From: Hyaloperonospora brassicae | Lineage: Eukaryota; Oomycota; Peronosporomycetes; Peronosporales; Peronosporaceae | Direction: 5' to 3' | Assembly: GCA_947650285.1 (NCBI GenBank) | Contig: CANTFL010001356.1 | Span: forward strand, 38,833-102,832 | DNA: 64,000 nt | Shown: in pieces, positions 1 through 11,699 of the stretch | Layout: each line of letters opens with the position of its first letter | How positions within the stretch are numbered: position 1 is the stretch's first letter | The notes under the pieces: model-generated | The model's input: only the letters and a program-made list of their open reading frames with translations | The model's database searches: none | Told to the model about the DNA's origin: nothing | Position numbers and translations under genes: made by a program

Positions 1-76
1 TGCATGCAGTCCGTCGAAAGTGTCAAGCACATAGCTGAAACGAAGAACGTACAGCTACACCCGAAATAGCCGTAGG

Positions 77-442
77 TTAGTTCGTGTAGGCCATTATTGG
101 GTTCACTCCGTAAAATTTGCCTTCTTCCACAGCTTTTGCTTCATTTCTCAATGCACGAATAATCTGCTGACTCGGCCACGTGCGCAAGATAAACGCGTAG
201 TGCTGACGTTCTTACGATTGCCGATCCTTTTGACGCGCTTTGCACACCGACGCGGATTGCTCGATTATGATTGAGTCCAAGCTGTACACAGACGCAGCTT
301 GGGCAGGAGATTGCGATATAACAACTCGGTCACTGTTTCTCTAGCCATCAAAAATGATCACACATGAGTGACAATGTGGATGAGCATAAAACCACCAAAA
401 TGTCCACGAACCTCCTGTATGTCGTGGCGACGATTTACCGTA
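77..442 (-). pseudogene. Decayed coding frame, unknown product
   Basis: Read on the minus strand, one frame from about 442 down to a TAA at 77-79 gives protein-like sequence broken by a TGA, a TAG and a TAA. The last stretch (residues IIRALRNEAKAVEEGKFYG) looks like real coding sequence. I do not recognise the family. Nothing upstream gives a convincing start. It may be the end of an old transposon or host gene. Confidence 0.3.
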
Positions 443-2108
443 TCAAGACGGTCTACAACCAGTCGTGGCAGTAGACCTGGGTAATATTCTTGAGGCAAAA
501 AAACTTAACGAGTATCTGGATATGAGAAACTTAGAGCGTCATGTCCGCTTGTTTCCACGGTCCACGGTTCACAACATTAAGCTAGAAATGGGTACGAAGT
601 GCCAACTAATTCATCATATCACTCTCTCTTTGTCCTTGCCTAAACGCGCCTTCGCAGCCATAATTGCCGCCAATCCAATGCCTCGCGCGAACAGAACAAC
701 TAACGGTGACAAGAGTCATCAGTTGATCATTGGAGAGAGAGAGGGCACTGGGCAGAAGCCTTCCTCATATTCGTATTCATGGAAACGACAACAGTCTGTT
801 GATCGTGGTACTTTCCTTGTCGTGACATCGACGGGCTCGGTCCCATTCTTCAGGTTCTTGTGTTGGCGTTTTATAGATTGAAGCCATCGTTGCGAGGTGC
901 TGTTGGTACAACACGATGCGCATCAGGCAATCAACTCAGCTCAAGATTCGCAAATTGATGCCCTGTGATCTAGACCGTCTGGACGAACCTACAACAGACG
1001 CATATAGGGTAGATGCTACCGATCCAAGCCGCGCACTTGGTGCATGCACTTCGCTGCTTGCCCATCAATTCTCTCGCAGTGGTAAGGGTCATGCGATGAT
1101 GAGGTGCAGTGAAAGACGAAAGACGGAGGCATCGGTCAAAATGCGCACGGCTACACCAAGTTTGTTGTCAAGCTTGACCAACATGTTGGCGGTAAGTCAC
1201 GGAAAACAAGTTGTGTCCTCGCAAAAGTGTAGAAGGAAGCTGTAAATTACGTGTGTGTAATATCGAGATCCAGCACTTCACCATAATCGCATATTTGCGT
1301 GCTTTACATTCATGTGTCCGGCATACATGATATTGCTGAGCTCCTCAAGCACAAACCGTCGACGCCTCCAGCTTGTCCATTCGGCACCTGATCGAGACGT
1401 CGGCAATGTGGCTATCCGCACACTAGTCAAGCAACTTACACTGCTTGAGGTCGCGTCAGTCCCAAAACATCGTTTCTGCTTCTTCATTGCATCATAGCAC
1501 AAATGATGCCTTGAGGCTTGCTACGAAAGCTTGCAGCCAACCTGGCCCGACACCAGCAGGTGCCTCTAGACGGTCCGCGTAGCTGGCAAATTGGCACATT
1601 CGAGCCGTATTATAACAGCCAGCAGTCAGCATGTAAGCCAGTAAACTTATCTTTATAGATACCGAGCAAACACATCATGACAGACAACTTCGACAAAACA
1701 CAGCGGGTGCATGGGTAACTGATCCGGTGCTGATCTTTGGAAGCACACAACGACTTTGTAGTCAGCTCTAGTAGTTATGACCAAGAGAAAAGAGATCGTG
1801 ACCTTTTCCAATAGGAAAGATGACTTTGCGAACGGAAAATGCCAGATCGAAATGTTCCAGTAGTGACGAATACGTCGTACATCACTTTCACAATGTGCTT
1901 ACACGCAGAAATCTTCACATCTAAGTCCAGACTGCTTCACATCATCAAACGGAGCCTGAGCAATCATGATCGCATCCGTATTTGCACCGTCCATGCCGCA
2001 CTCTGATCAAACGTAACGCGCTACGTACGCGATAACTTCTGCGAGAAAACATACACCAAGGCCAACTTCCGTTTGATTAACCACCAAAACCACTTCTTTT
2101 TCTATCGG
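443..2108. other. Stretch without a supportable gene
   Basis: Several short ORFs occur on both strands but none has a recognisable domain, convincing start or supporting neighbour. No repeat shared with the rest of the window was seen. Probably old decayed DNA. Confidence 0.4.
2104..2108 (+). repeat. Target-site duplication of element 1, left copy
   Basis: ATCGG directly before the 5' LTR matches ATAGG at 9810-9814 directly after the 3' LTR, with one mismatch. This fits a 5-bp Ty3-type target duplication that has mutated. Confidence 0.6.
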
Positions 2109-2642
2109 TGTAACGGGGTAACACGTCGACTGGTAGTCGACGATAGGTGTGGTACACACAAGGGATGGGATTCCCTTTAAAGTAATATTAGAACACAAGT
2201 ATCAATTGTTGAAAACTGATGTCTGTCAACCATTGATTACGAGATTTTTGAATAGGTTTATTCAGGACATAAGTGAGTAGGTTATTTACTTTGTTCTACG
2301 GTGTTCTTTTAGGTGAAAAGAAGAAATAAAATTCAGTTCCCATTTTGATCAACAAAAGACACGTGCCTCTCTGAGGCGTCTTGCGATCGTAAGGAAGTAG
2401 CAGCGCCTTGTTAAGGCAGCTACTCCTTGTGCACTTAGTGCGTTTGATTCTTTGAATCGTTTGGTCCCCCTGGAACAGAGACCGTTAGCTCTTTGAGCTT
2501 GTTTACTTTATTGGTCGGGTTCTTTGAACCAACCCTAAGCTCTCGGAGCTGTTGACTCTTTGAGTCGGGTTCGTAGAACCAAAGTTGCTCGTAAGAGCGT
2601 TAAGTCTTCCTATGACTTAAGGAGCTGTGTAGCTCCGCTACA
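2109..2642 (+). repeat. 5' LTR of element 1
   Basis: Starts TGTAACGGGG and ends GCTACA. The U5-side half (about 2365-2640) is a chain of short perfect hairpins, many with 5-bp stems and 3-base loops, for example at 2446-2458, 2487-2499, 2518-2530, 2538-2550, 2554-2566 and 2568-2580. The right LTR keeps almost all of them. Confidence 0.9.
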
Positions 2643-2644
2643 CT

Positions 2645-2654
2645 TGGTAGCACT
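2645..2654 (+). other. Primer-binding site of element 1
   Basis: TGGTAGCACT lies two bases after the LTR end and begins with TGG, the complement of a tRNA CCA end. Element 2 carries the same ten bases at the same place on its own strand. The tRNA cannot be named from the window alone; an initiator tRNA-Met is a guess. Confidence 0.65.
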
Positions 2655-2701
2655 AGTAGTCAATCTACACCTGGGTTGGTAACGACTGATCCTCTGTGAG
2701 G

Positions 2702-3660
2702 ATGGAGCAATCAACACACCTCTCTGAGGTTCAAAAGGTTGCGCTTGAGAAGCTGACTGTAGCCGTAGGACCTTAGTATGTGGAGTTCCTAGCTGCACAA
2801 GGTCCCGATGTGCTCAATGCACGAGTCGAGGCCTTTATGCAGTATGAAACGGCCCTGTTGGGCCAGGTTCAAAACCAAGTAGCGTCGGCTATGCCAACAC
2901 GCTACGTGGCGATGCCACCAGAAGAGGCTAAGCCTCGTCCCCTTCGGGTGGACGTTAAACACTACTCCGGAAGGGAGGGGGAAAACCTGACCCTCTGGAT
3001 CCGTGAGATTGAGTGGCCATGAGCTCTGGCCTTACTCACTGGAGTATCAGCGGGTCTATCTAGCCATCTCCAAGCTCGATGGAAGAGATAGAGAATGGGC
3101 TCTGACGTGTGGCACGTCAGTCGACTTGGCGTTTCCCACATGGGATTCGCTCAAGTTAGACCTATTGCGAGTTTTATCGCCGCCTAACCAGGCCTATCGC
3201 GTGCGCTCACGCTTTGTGTCTATCCGTCAGGGTAAGAATGAGCTAACGGGCTATGTCCAGGAGTTGAGAACTCTGATGTCTGCTATGCAGTCTGACCCTC
3301 TCCCTGAGACAGTCTATGTGACTGTCTTCATGGAAGGTCTCTGTAATGGCGTTGCCAGGACCGAGGTGTTTCGGTTCCATCCCTCTACTTTTGAGGAGGC
3401 TGTTAGTATCGCCCAAAATGCTGAGCACAACTTCAAGTCGGCCAGACTTGGTTGGAATGGGTACAACCCAAGCTTTGCGAGGGCAACCTCGGCGAGCACC
3501 TCGGCTTACTGTAAGTTAGAACCGATGGATCTCAGCCATGCTGAAGATGAAGGTGAAGCGGAGCTTCATGTTGCCGAGCAACGCCAAAAGTGAAACGCTG
3601 TTATATGTGCGGAAGCACTAAACACTTGCGTCCCACTTGTCATTTGCGTAAGCAACAACC
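2702..3660 (+). pseudogene. gag: gag of element 1, broken
   Basis: An ATG at 2702 opens a frame that hits a TAG after 25 codons (2777-2779), resumes to about 3022, and continues in another frame to 3593. The capsid-like part (about 2930-3450) shows the usual retrotransposon Gag pattern. A CX2CX4HX4C zinc knuckle is encoded at about 3602-3643, but in a third frame, just after the TGA at 3591-3593. In an active element this protein would form the cytoplasmic particle and bind the RNA. At least one nonsense change and two frameshifts make it dead. Confidence 0.8.
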
Positions 3661-3672
3661 GACTACTATGGG

Positions 3673-6600
3673 ATGAAAACCCAGCCACAACCAGAAACCT
3701 GGTATGGCACGGGGAAACGTCGACACCCAGTAGGCGCGGGGCGCCCTACTGGGGTAGAACTGAGTTCTGTTGCTTCTCTACGAGGTAGAGTGAAACAGGG
3801 CTTAGCCCCATCGAGCTATGTGCCCACCAGCACAGAGCGTGGATACATGCCTGGCTTGTTAGTCGCTGAGGCGATAGTTAAAGGCTTTAAGAAGAATTTG
3901 TAGATCCTAATCGACTCCGGAGCATCATGAAATTATGCTCGACGTCGTTCCCTTGAGGTAAGTCAGCGATACGCTGAAGCGCTCAAAGCGCATGAGGGTG
4001 ATTCAATCACCGTTCGTTTAGCGACGGGTAGTCGCGTTACTGTGCCTAAAGTTCCGTTGAACTTGGGCGTGAGGTTTTTGGACTTTGACAGCATTGAAAG
4101 CTGTCTTGTCCTCGATTTGTATTCGAGATTCGATCGCATCCTGGGTATGGCTTGGCTTGAACGCCGTGAGCCATGGATTGATTGGAGGTCTAAGACCTTA
4201 GGCGCCACGCGCAATGTTTCTAGCGAAGATTTGGAGAGTTATGAACCCACCTTTGATAGGCAACAAAAGCGCTATTGGCGCGAGCCATTGACGGAAGATG
4301 TCAATGTGCTGGACATTGGTATGTCAGAGTTAATTAACTCCAATGTCCATGACATCCATTTTGAGCGGAGCTCTTTCACCGTATGTGAGGAAAGTTATAC
4401 TCCGTTGAGTGATACTCGTTGTGATACTGAGTCACTGCATGCTGCAGGAATGGTTGGCCTAGGGCCGAGACATCAAGAATGTAATTCCTCTGATGTGAGT
4501 GGGGTGGCACGTAAAATCCCACCGAGTGAGGGCGGCCGAGGTGGCACCTCACTGAATCTCGGTAATGACATTGATGGCGAGAAGTCAGAGTGATCAGGGC
4601 TAGGCCCGAATGCTGTACGTGAAGTGGTCCGTGTAAATCCACTGGGTGAAGTGTTTGAGTTACGTAACACTTCACCAGATGTCGTTCAAGACATGAGCTC
4701 TCGTCTAGAGCATGCTAAGACAAATAGCAACCACGGGGACCCGACTGTCCCGGCCTCTAGGAGGCGTACGGTTTCTGTGAGGAAACGATTCCAGCGTAAG
4801 GTGGCCACTGTGAAGCGCCCAACGTCTAAGAAGTCACGAAGTGATAATAGTAATAATACACTATATACACTTGTCAATGGGTTGACTGGCCAGATCGATG
4901 GCAATATTAGTCTTGAGACTCTTCCACCTTTGGACACTCTCTTTGAACTAGACGAAATGTCTGACGGCGAATTTAGCCAAGCCTTACAGGCAGGAGAATT
5001 ATCCGAGTTAGTGGTCATTCGACCAGATATTGAGTTGAACTCATCCTCGTTATTGGACGAGTCTGTCCTTGAGGACACAAAGGCGGCATTGGATGCCCGT
5101 AGTGGATCTTCGATCCTTAAGGATCCTCTTGATCCGTTCTATCCTTTGGTAAAGGAGTTTCAGGACGTGGTGTGTCACAACCCACCGTCCGTCTTACCTC
5201 CCTATAGAGGTGTACGTCATGAAATTGACTTGGTTCCTGGAACTAAATACTGCGTAACACGGCAGTGGCCTTTACCGAAGGAACAGTGCGACGTCATTAA
5301 AGACTTCTTTCGTGCAAAGCACGCAGCGGACATGGTTCGTGAAAGCAAATCTCCTCATTCCACGCCCACATTTTGTGTTCGAAAGCCCAATGGAAAGTGG
5401 CGCATTGTTCATGCTTACAATAAGCTTAATGCGTCCACCATCCCGGCTCAGACACTAATTCCGAGGAAGGATGTTCTTCAGAACAATATGGTGGGATGTA
5501 CAATGTACAGTGCGCTCGACTTAGTCGATGTTTATTACCAACTGCTTATGCGAGAGAGCAATTTTCCGCTGACAGCGGTCAGCACTCCGATCGGTATGCC
5601 TTGGGAGTGGCTTCTTATGCCAGAATGGTTATCAAATGCCCGACTACATTCAATCTTCTTGTGACACAATTGTTCAGATCTCACCTAGGTTATGCACAGA
5701 CGTACTTTCATGACATCTTTGTCCATAGTCGTGCTATAAACGGTCGGTCGGATGAGGACAATCACACTTACCATTTACGAGCGGTGATCGAGTGCATGCG
5801 CACGATTAAGCTGTACGCCAACGCGTCTAAGTGAATATTTGGTACAGAAAATATTGCCTTTTTAGGGTGCTTTATTGGTAAGCGAGGCCTTAAAGCGGAT
5901 ACCGCTAAGGTAAAACCCATAGTTGATTGGCCGGCTTTGAAGAACTAAAAGGACTTACGTAAGTTGCTTGGCCTTGCCAATTACTTGCACAAGTACAGTG
6001 CAAATTACGCAGATATGTCTCGGCCATTATCCAATTTCCTTAAGAAGGATGTGGAATGTTGCTGGACGAGCACCGAGCATGATGCTTGTCAAGAAGTAAA
6101 GGATAGTCTCCTTCATGCGCCAATCTTGGCTTTGCCTGATCTTGATCGATCTTTCAGTGTCGTCTGTGACGCATCTGACTTTGCCATAGGCAGCGCTCTG
6201 TTACAGACAGATTCTGATGGACGGGAACGCGTCATTGCGCTTGAGTCCCGGCAGCTGCAGAAAAGAACTATCCTGATCATGACAAAGAGCTGCTTTCAAT
6301 GAAGTATGCTCTCGTCAAATTCAGAGTTCATCTTCTTGGCTCTAAGCCGTTTATGATCTATACAGATCATGCGTCACTGCGCACTGCGACCCAGTCGCCA
6401 CATCTCTCTCAGAAAATGGCTCGTTGGCTCTCATTCTTTGCGGAATATAACTTCGAGGTGAAGTATAAGCCGGGCAGGCAGAATGCTTTGGCTGTTGCGT
6501 TGACACGCAGACCTTACTATGAGCTTGCTCATGTAACGACTCTGTCGTCGTCGGTCACTGATCTAATCCGTACGGCGTATGCCAAGGATAAACATTGTGT

Positions 6601-8346
6601 AGCTCTGCTACGTGCTCTAGGGAGCGAAGCGTTTAAGGACTTAGACATAGACTTGTCGGCACGATTACGTGCGAGGCTACATCGATATTCCATCGATCAG
6701 AACCTGTAGTTCTATAGCACGGATGTGGAGGATACTCCTCGCATTGTTGTTCCTCATGATGAGGAGCTGAAGTATCGAAACCTCTGTGAGGTACATGATA
6801 CCGCGTTGAGTGGTCATCTCGGTCGTGAGAAGACATATAGCTCGGTAGGCCAACATTATTGGTGGCCCAAACTATACAAATGGGTGAGCACATATGTGCG
6901 TACGTGTGAAACGTGTCAACGGGTGAAACCATCACCTCACGCGGCCGCGCCGCTGGCTAGTTTGCCTGTACCTAAGGGGTGTTGGGAGTCCATCAGCATG
7001 GACTTCCTGTTCGGTTTACCGAAACATTCGTACGTCAATACGGGTATGGTGACCTTGGCTGAAAGCTTGAGCAAGATGGCTCATTTAGCGGTGGTGCCGG
7101 AAACCATTGATGGTGAGGGTACAGCTACGCTATTTATCGATCGCTTGTTTCGACAACACGGTTTGTCTTTGGCAATTGTCTCTGATAGAGATCCTCGCTT
7201 CACTAGGAAGTTTTGGAAATCCGTCTACAAGATGCTCGGCACACGTTCGGACATGTCCACAGCGGATCATCCGCAGACCCATGGTCAAACCGAGCGAGTG
7301 AATCGCATCATCGGTGACATCTTGTGCAGTGTTTGCGCTGAAACGCCAAAGAGTTGGATTTCGATGCTCCCTCTCGTTGGGTTTGCGTTGAATAACGCCG
7401 TGCATGCCTCCACCGGATACACACCATTTTATGTGAATGATCTCACACACACCCTCGCGTTCTATTAACGCTACCATCACGTGGTTCAGGGCTTGGTGGG
7501 GGAGGAGTTGCCGATTGACTTGATGATATCAGCCCTGCTACTGTTCATAAACAGGTAAGCAAGTTTCGCGCAACGTGATTGAATGTCTCACGACATGTGC
7601 GTGACGCACTGGCTGATAGCCAAGGCAAGCGTAAGGAACAAGATGATGATAAAGGCAGATGTTGTATTGAACGTTATAAAGTCGGAGACCAAGCTCTCCT
7701 CAATGCTAAAAACCTACTTACAAATGTAGTGTCTGCTGTCTTCAAGATAAAGTTGCGCCCGCGCTTCATTGAACCATTCACGGTCGTCGCCAAGAAGGGA
7801 CTTGCGTATACGCTCAACCTTCCGCTCAAAACTGCGCACACACTCCGTGTTCTACGTTGGTTTTCTTAAGCCGTATCAGGTCCGTACCACATGAACTTGG
7901 AGGCGCTTGCGCCGGGTAGGTTGGCCATTCCATCGGTTACGGAATCCGTATCAGGAGGTCAAGCTGAGCCTCCATCCGGGCTTGGCCCAACTCCAACGCC
8001 TGGACACGGGCTCGCATCGCGTCAAACGCACTCTGGGTCTTACCCAATGTCTAACGGAGACTACTCAGCTCGAGAAGCATCTTCTCATTCTCCTCCTTCG
8101 GTATACCGACCACCTCCGACGCTGCTCGAGGAGCAAGAGAATCGCCAGGTACATGTGGAGGGACTCTTGAAACGACGTCGTCATCAGGGTCAATACCAGT
8201 ATCTGGTAAAGCGGCGAGGGTACCCGGAGTCGGAGAACTCGTGGGAGTTTAAGACACCCCTTTGGCAGGATTGCCCATACGCCGTTGATGTTTTTGAACA
8301 TCGTGGAAGGGGTCATCTCTCGACCGAGAGCGCTTCTCACCAATAG
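3673..8346 (+). pseudogene. pol: pol of element 1 (PR-RT-RH-IN-chromodomain), broken
   Basis: Domains are in Ty3 order but scattered over several frames. Protease: DSGAS at 3913-3927, with TAG just before (3901-3903) and TGA just after (3928-3930). Reverse transcriptase: about 5200-5850, where the catalytic YxDD box reads YFHD at 5703-5714, so the first metal-binding Asp is lost. RNase H: about 6140-6530. Integrase: HHCC finger about 6790-6930, catalytic core about 6980-7320 with the SDRDPRF and HGQTER motifs, GPY/F-like module about 7675-7865. Chromodomain: about 8155-8330. In life this would be the replication polyprotein; here it has at least six frame breaks. Confidence 0.88.
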
Positions 8347-8476
8347 TGGTGGAGGCAGGTATGTAGTTGAATACCGCTTGACCAACATCCACATCAATCG
8401 GCACAGCCGGGGCATAGCGTGTGCAAGTTCGCAACTAGCCTCTGGCCTTAAGCTTGGCGTAATCATACCGAAGCTT

Positions 8477-9166
8477 TCATTCTAGACGAACATCCGCCAC
8501 ATCGACACTTACTCTGAGAGCTAACACGCTGCTGAGGTGTCGTTTCCGATGCACCCAGCGAACAAAAGCGTTGTCTTCTTCCTCCTGAGATTCGCCTGCG
8601 AATAAGACCATGGGTATACTCTTCATCGGTGGAACCGGTGCACCCCGTGCTTTCGTGTCAAGTCGCAACTTGTGGTGACTTGAAGTCGTCAAGTGGGGTT
8701 GCAGGTACCTCTCACGAAGTGCCTATCGACTCGCCACCTCATCAGAAGATGTAGGCTCAGCGCCAATGGCCCACGTTGCCAAAGAACGACCTGTCGTTTG
8801 GCGTATACGCTCTTACACATTGAGAGGTGTGAACAGATAGCCACGACGACCCTCACGGGTTGCAGCAAGCTGCATACGGCGCTGAGCGCTTTCCTTTTGT
8901 TGGATAGCCAACTGTTGTTGCTCATCGAGCGGATTAGTAATGATCGCATAGCCCACGATAAGTGTTTGATGCGGCGCCGATGGCGCGTTGGCTTCGCCAC
9001 GCTCCGCAAATGTGTTTGGTGCAATATGAGGCGCTGCCTCTTGCACTGGTGTGTCGGACATTGTCCTCTAGTCACCATGGATATCGGTATCGCTACCATA
9101 ATCCACATCCACATCGATACCGAGGTAAGACGAGAGAGTCGAGGACTCATGGAGTAGCGATGCCAT
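8477..9166 (-). pseudogene. Antisense ORF between pol and 3' LTR of element 1
   Basis: The minus strand from ATG 9166-9164 to TGA at 8477-8479 is a single frame of 230 codons with only three internal stops and no frameshift, although the sense genes next to it are badly shifted. The second half (about 8490-8690) contains acidic and aromatic residues in a pattern faintly like a Gag capsid start, but I cannot assign a family. Antisense genes at this position, between integrase and the 3' LTR, are known in some plant Ty3 elements such as Grande. Whether this one made a protein is inference. Confidence 0.45.
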
Positions 9167-9263
9167 GGTGTTTTGTGTTTTGCCAACCGTAAGGTTGAAG
9201 CGCACACACACCGTCCTCTTCGAGGAAAGATTTCGACTGACGTTTTGTGGAAACGTCAGTATG

Positions 9264-9275
9264 GTGGGGGGAGGG
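9264..9275 (+). other. Polypurine tract of element 1
   Basis: A run of G with one A (TGGGGGGAGGGG) directly against the 3' LTR; it would prime plus-strand DNA synthesis. Confidence 0.75.
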
Positions 9276-9809
9276 GGTAACGTGGTTACACGTCGACTGG
9301 TAGTCGACGATAGGTGTGGTACACACAAGGGATGGGATTCCCTTTAAAGTAATATTAGAACACAAGTATCAATTGTTGAAAACTGATGTCTGTCAACCAT
9401 TGATTACGAGATTTTTTAATAGGTTTATTCAGGACATAAGTGAGTAGGTTATTTACTTTGTTCTACGGTGTTCTTTTAGGTGAAAAGAAGAAATAAAATT
9501 CAGTTCCCATTTTGATCAACAAAAGACACGTGCCTCTCTGAGGCGTCTTGCGATCGTAAGGAAGTAGCAGCGCCTTGTTAAGGCAGCTACTCCTTGTGCA
9601 CTTAGTGCGTTTGATTCTTTGAATCGTTTGGTCCCCCTGGAACAGAGACCGTTAGCTCTTTGAGCTTGTTTACTTTATTGGTCGGGTTCTTTGAACCAAC
9701 CCTTAGCTCTTGGAGCTGTTGACTCTTTGAGTCGGGTTCGTAAAACCAAAGTTGCTCGTAAGAGCGTTAAGTCTTCCTCTGACTTCAGGAGCTGTGTAGC
9801 TCCGCTACA
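9276..9809 (+). repeat. 3' LTR of element 1
   Basis: Direct copy of 2109-2642, same length. The first base pair has mutated (GG for TG). The mini-hairpin chain is conserved. It is followed by ATAGG, the mutated target duplication. Confidence 0.9.
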
Positions 9810-10042
9810 ATAGGAATGATCATAGCGACACGATACGGTCGACAATCTCTTCCGTCCAGACATGCGTCGTGTTGTCCACATCAATACCCACTACAACGAA
9901 CGCTTCAGCCCGTATACGTCGCGTCCAACGCCACTTTGCTTGCCATCCGTCACGGCCAATGCGCTTTTCATATCTGCGACTTCCATGAGATTTACGTCTT
10001 CGACAAAGCGCTATGGCTAATCAATTGACCACATTTAACGGT

Positions 10043-10781
10043 CTACCCGCAATGCGGGTTCATCCCGAGCTGCTTTAGATGCACAACCAACCTGGCTTCA
10101 AATTCGTCGCTATGCTTCGCGGACAAATAATCAGCAAATAAACACAGATCAGCACGTGTTGCAAACTTGAGAGATATCACACTTTCTATAGCCTTGTCCA
10201 GATCAGCACCTTCGAACAGAGCGTTGCATCCCAGCTCCAGTAACAAGCGCTTTGCAGTCTTTGACGACATCTCCATCAACAGTCCACCGGCGCTCGTCAA
10301 ATCCGTAAACGTCCAGATATCATGGCTACCGGTCAACGTTCCACCAACCACTGCCGACTTGTCATGTGGAGTCGACGCTACCAATTGACCCATCCGGCGG
10401 CATGCCAACACCTCATTCAAGTTTGGCCAGAGCAGGTAGATGCGCCTCAGCAGCTGATTTGTGTTTGACCACTGCTGTGCATCGCGCTATGAAACAAGAC
10501 CGAGTGTCAGGTTATCATGCACAGCAAAAAATTCCAATGCGTTCAATTCTCACAGACGCCCACTCTCTTTATGCAGACCACAATGCTGTGGTCGCACGGT
10601 GACGCAGACAGCTACTAGCCGGTGAAACGTCCATACAGCCAGCAGCAAACGCACTTTCCCTAACCTTTAAGCAGCACTTGGCGCTCTCTAATGACGCAAC
10701 AACAGCCGCCAAAACTCGAGTACGAGTCACGAGTGCTGCGCGAAACTCTTCTGCGGCGCCCAACAAACCGCAGGCGTTCAT
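10043..10781 (-). CDS. Small two-exon gene, unknown function
   Basis: Exon 1 is 10781-10665 (39 codons from ATG 10781), the intron is 10664-10487 (GTTAGG...CATAG, 178 nt) and exon 2 is 10486-10043, ending in TAG. Both junctions are in phase 0, giving 186 residues. The intron explains why the downstream frame has an in-frame TAG exactly at the acceptor. The protein is largely helical in appearance: a likely coiled coil spans about residues 10-70, and the C-terminal half is rich in Leu, Ala and charged residues. I do not recognise a family. The next upstream frame has no ATG before a stop, which supports this start. The intron is longer than its neighbours, so the donor is the weakest part of the model. 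Confidence 0.5.
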
Positions 10782-11699
10782 CTCGAGACGATTCCTTGCT
10801 GCAACGTGCGCAGTCCTATTGCTAGTCGGTTCGTCGACTAATCCATCAGCCACAGCAAAGCGCTCGTCGAGTGCGCTTCGATTATTGGCCGTCGGTGGAT
10901 GGAGTCGACTGGACAAACGTCTCGTTGCGAAGCTGTGCTCGCAATCGTAGTAGTGGCGTGTGGAAGACGGTCGGGCGGCGCAACGGAGTCGCGTAGCGGA
11001 CCGCGTGGGAGAGGAGACGGGTCATACGGAGCAGCGGCTCGAGGGGTCGGGTACGTGCTGGACGCACGTGCGACATAAGAGAGAGCAAAACGTCGCGAGG
11101 GCACGAGACGACACTGGAAGTTTGTATGGGCGGCAGACGGGCGTCTCGTTCGAGCGGAAGGATGTGTATGTTGCACGAGGCATTGGCCGTCAGCCAATCA
11201 GAAGCGCGTGCGAGGGGATGCCTTGTCGCGTTGGCCACGACGCTCGTGGTAAGTGCGAATTGAAGCCTTTTGGATTTTCGCTTGCGCTTCGATTTTCAGG
11301 TGGTCCACAGATTGTTACACGCGTACCACACCATTAACCATTCGAGCAGCTCTCACTGTTCATCCTGTTCCGACATAGCGATCGCTTCTCAAGAGATGAG
11401 AATGGCTCTTAGATGACTTCAGTTGCTGTTCAAGGCGATGCAATACCGCTCAAGATGTGGCCGCGCTCGTGAAATATTCCAAGTCAGTTAGTAGCTTCTT
11501 CTGTATGCGCAGGGAGACGTCATGGACGCGTTCTTAGTATCCGTATAAATGACTCAGTGCTACTTTGATGTCGTTTTTGTAGCGACAACAATCGCAGGCA
11601 AAGAAAGTGAGAGCATATGCAGCAGCTGGCGCGATCAATTACAAACGGAACTTGGGAATGAGTGGCTGAAAGCGTCCGCATTGCAGCTCTTGGACTAGT
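10782..11699. other. Stretch without a supportable gene
   Basis: Contains the presumed promoter of the minus-strand gene ending at 10043 and GC-rich sequence with overlapping short ORFs on both strands that look like shadows. No motif recognised. Confidence 0.35.

Larger units (their letters stand above)
2109..9809 (+). mobile_element. Element 1: complete but inactive Ty3/Gypsy chromovirus
   Basis: Two 534-bp direct LTRs (2109-2642 and 9276-9809) flank gag, protease, reverse transcriptase, RNase H, integrase and a C-terminal chromodomain in Ty3 order. A primer-binding site follows the left LTR and a G-rich polypurine tract precedes the right one. The LTRs differ at roughly nine positions by eye (about 98 percent identity), yet the coding region is full of stops and frameshifts. 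The integrase-chromodomain tail makes it a chromovirus, a group whose chromodomain is thought to direct integration to particular chromatin. It can no longer make its own enzymes. Confidence 0.9.

Noticed and set aside
10838..11238. Minus-strand ORFs upstream of the small two-exon gene
   Set aside because: Two overlapping frames of biased GC-rich composition, no domain, no splice link to the gene; probably upstream region.
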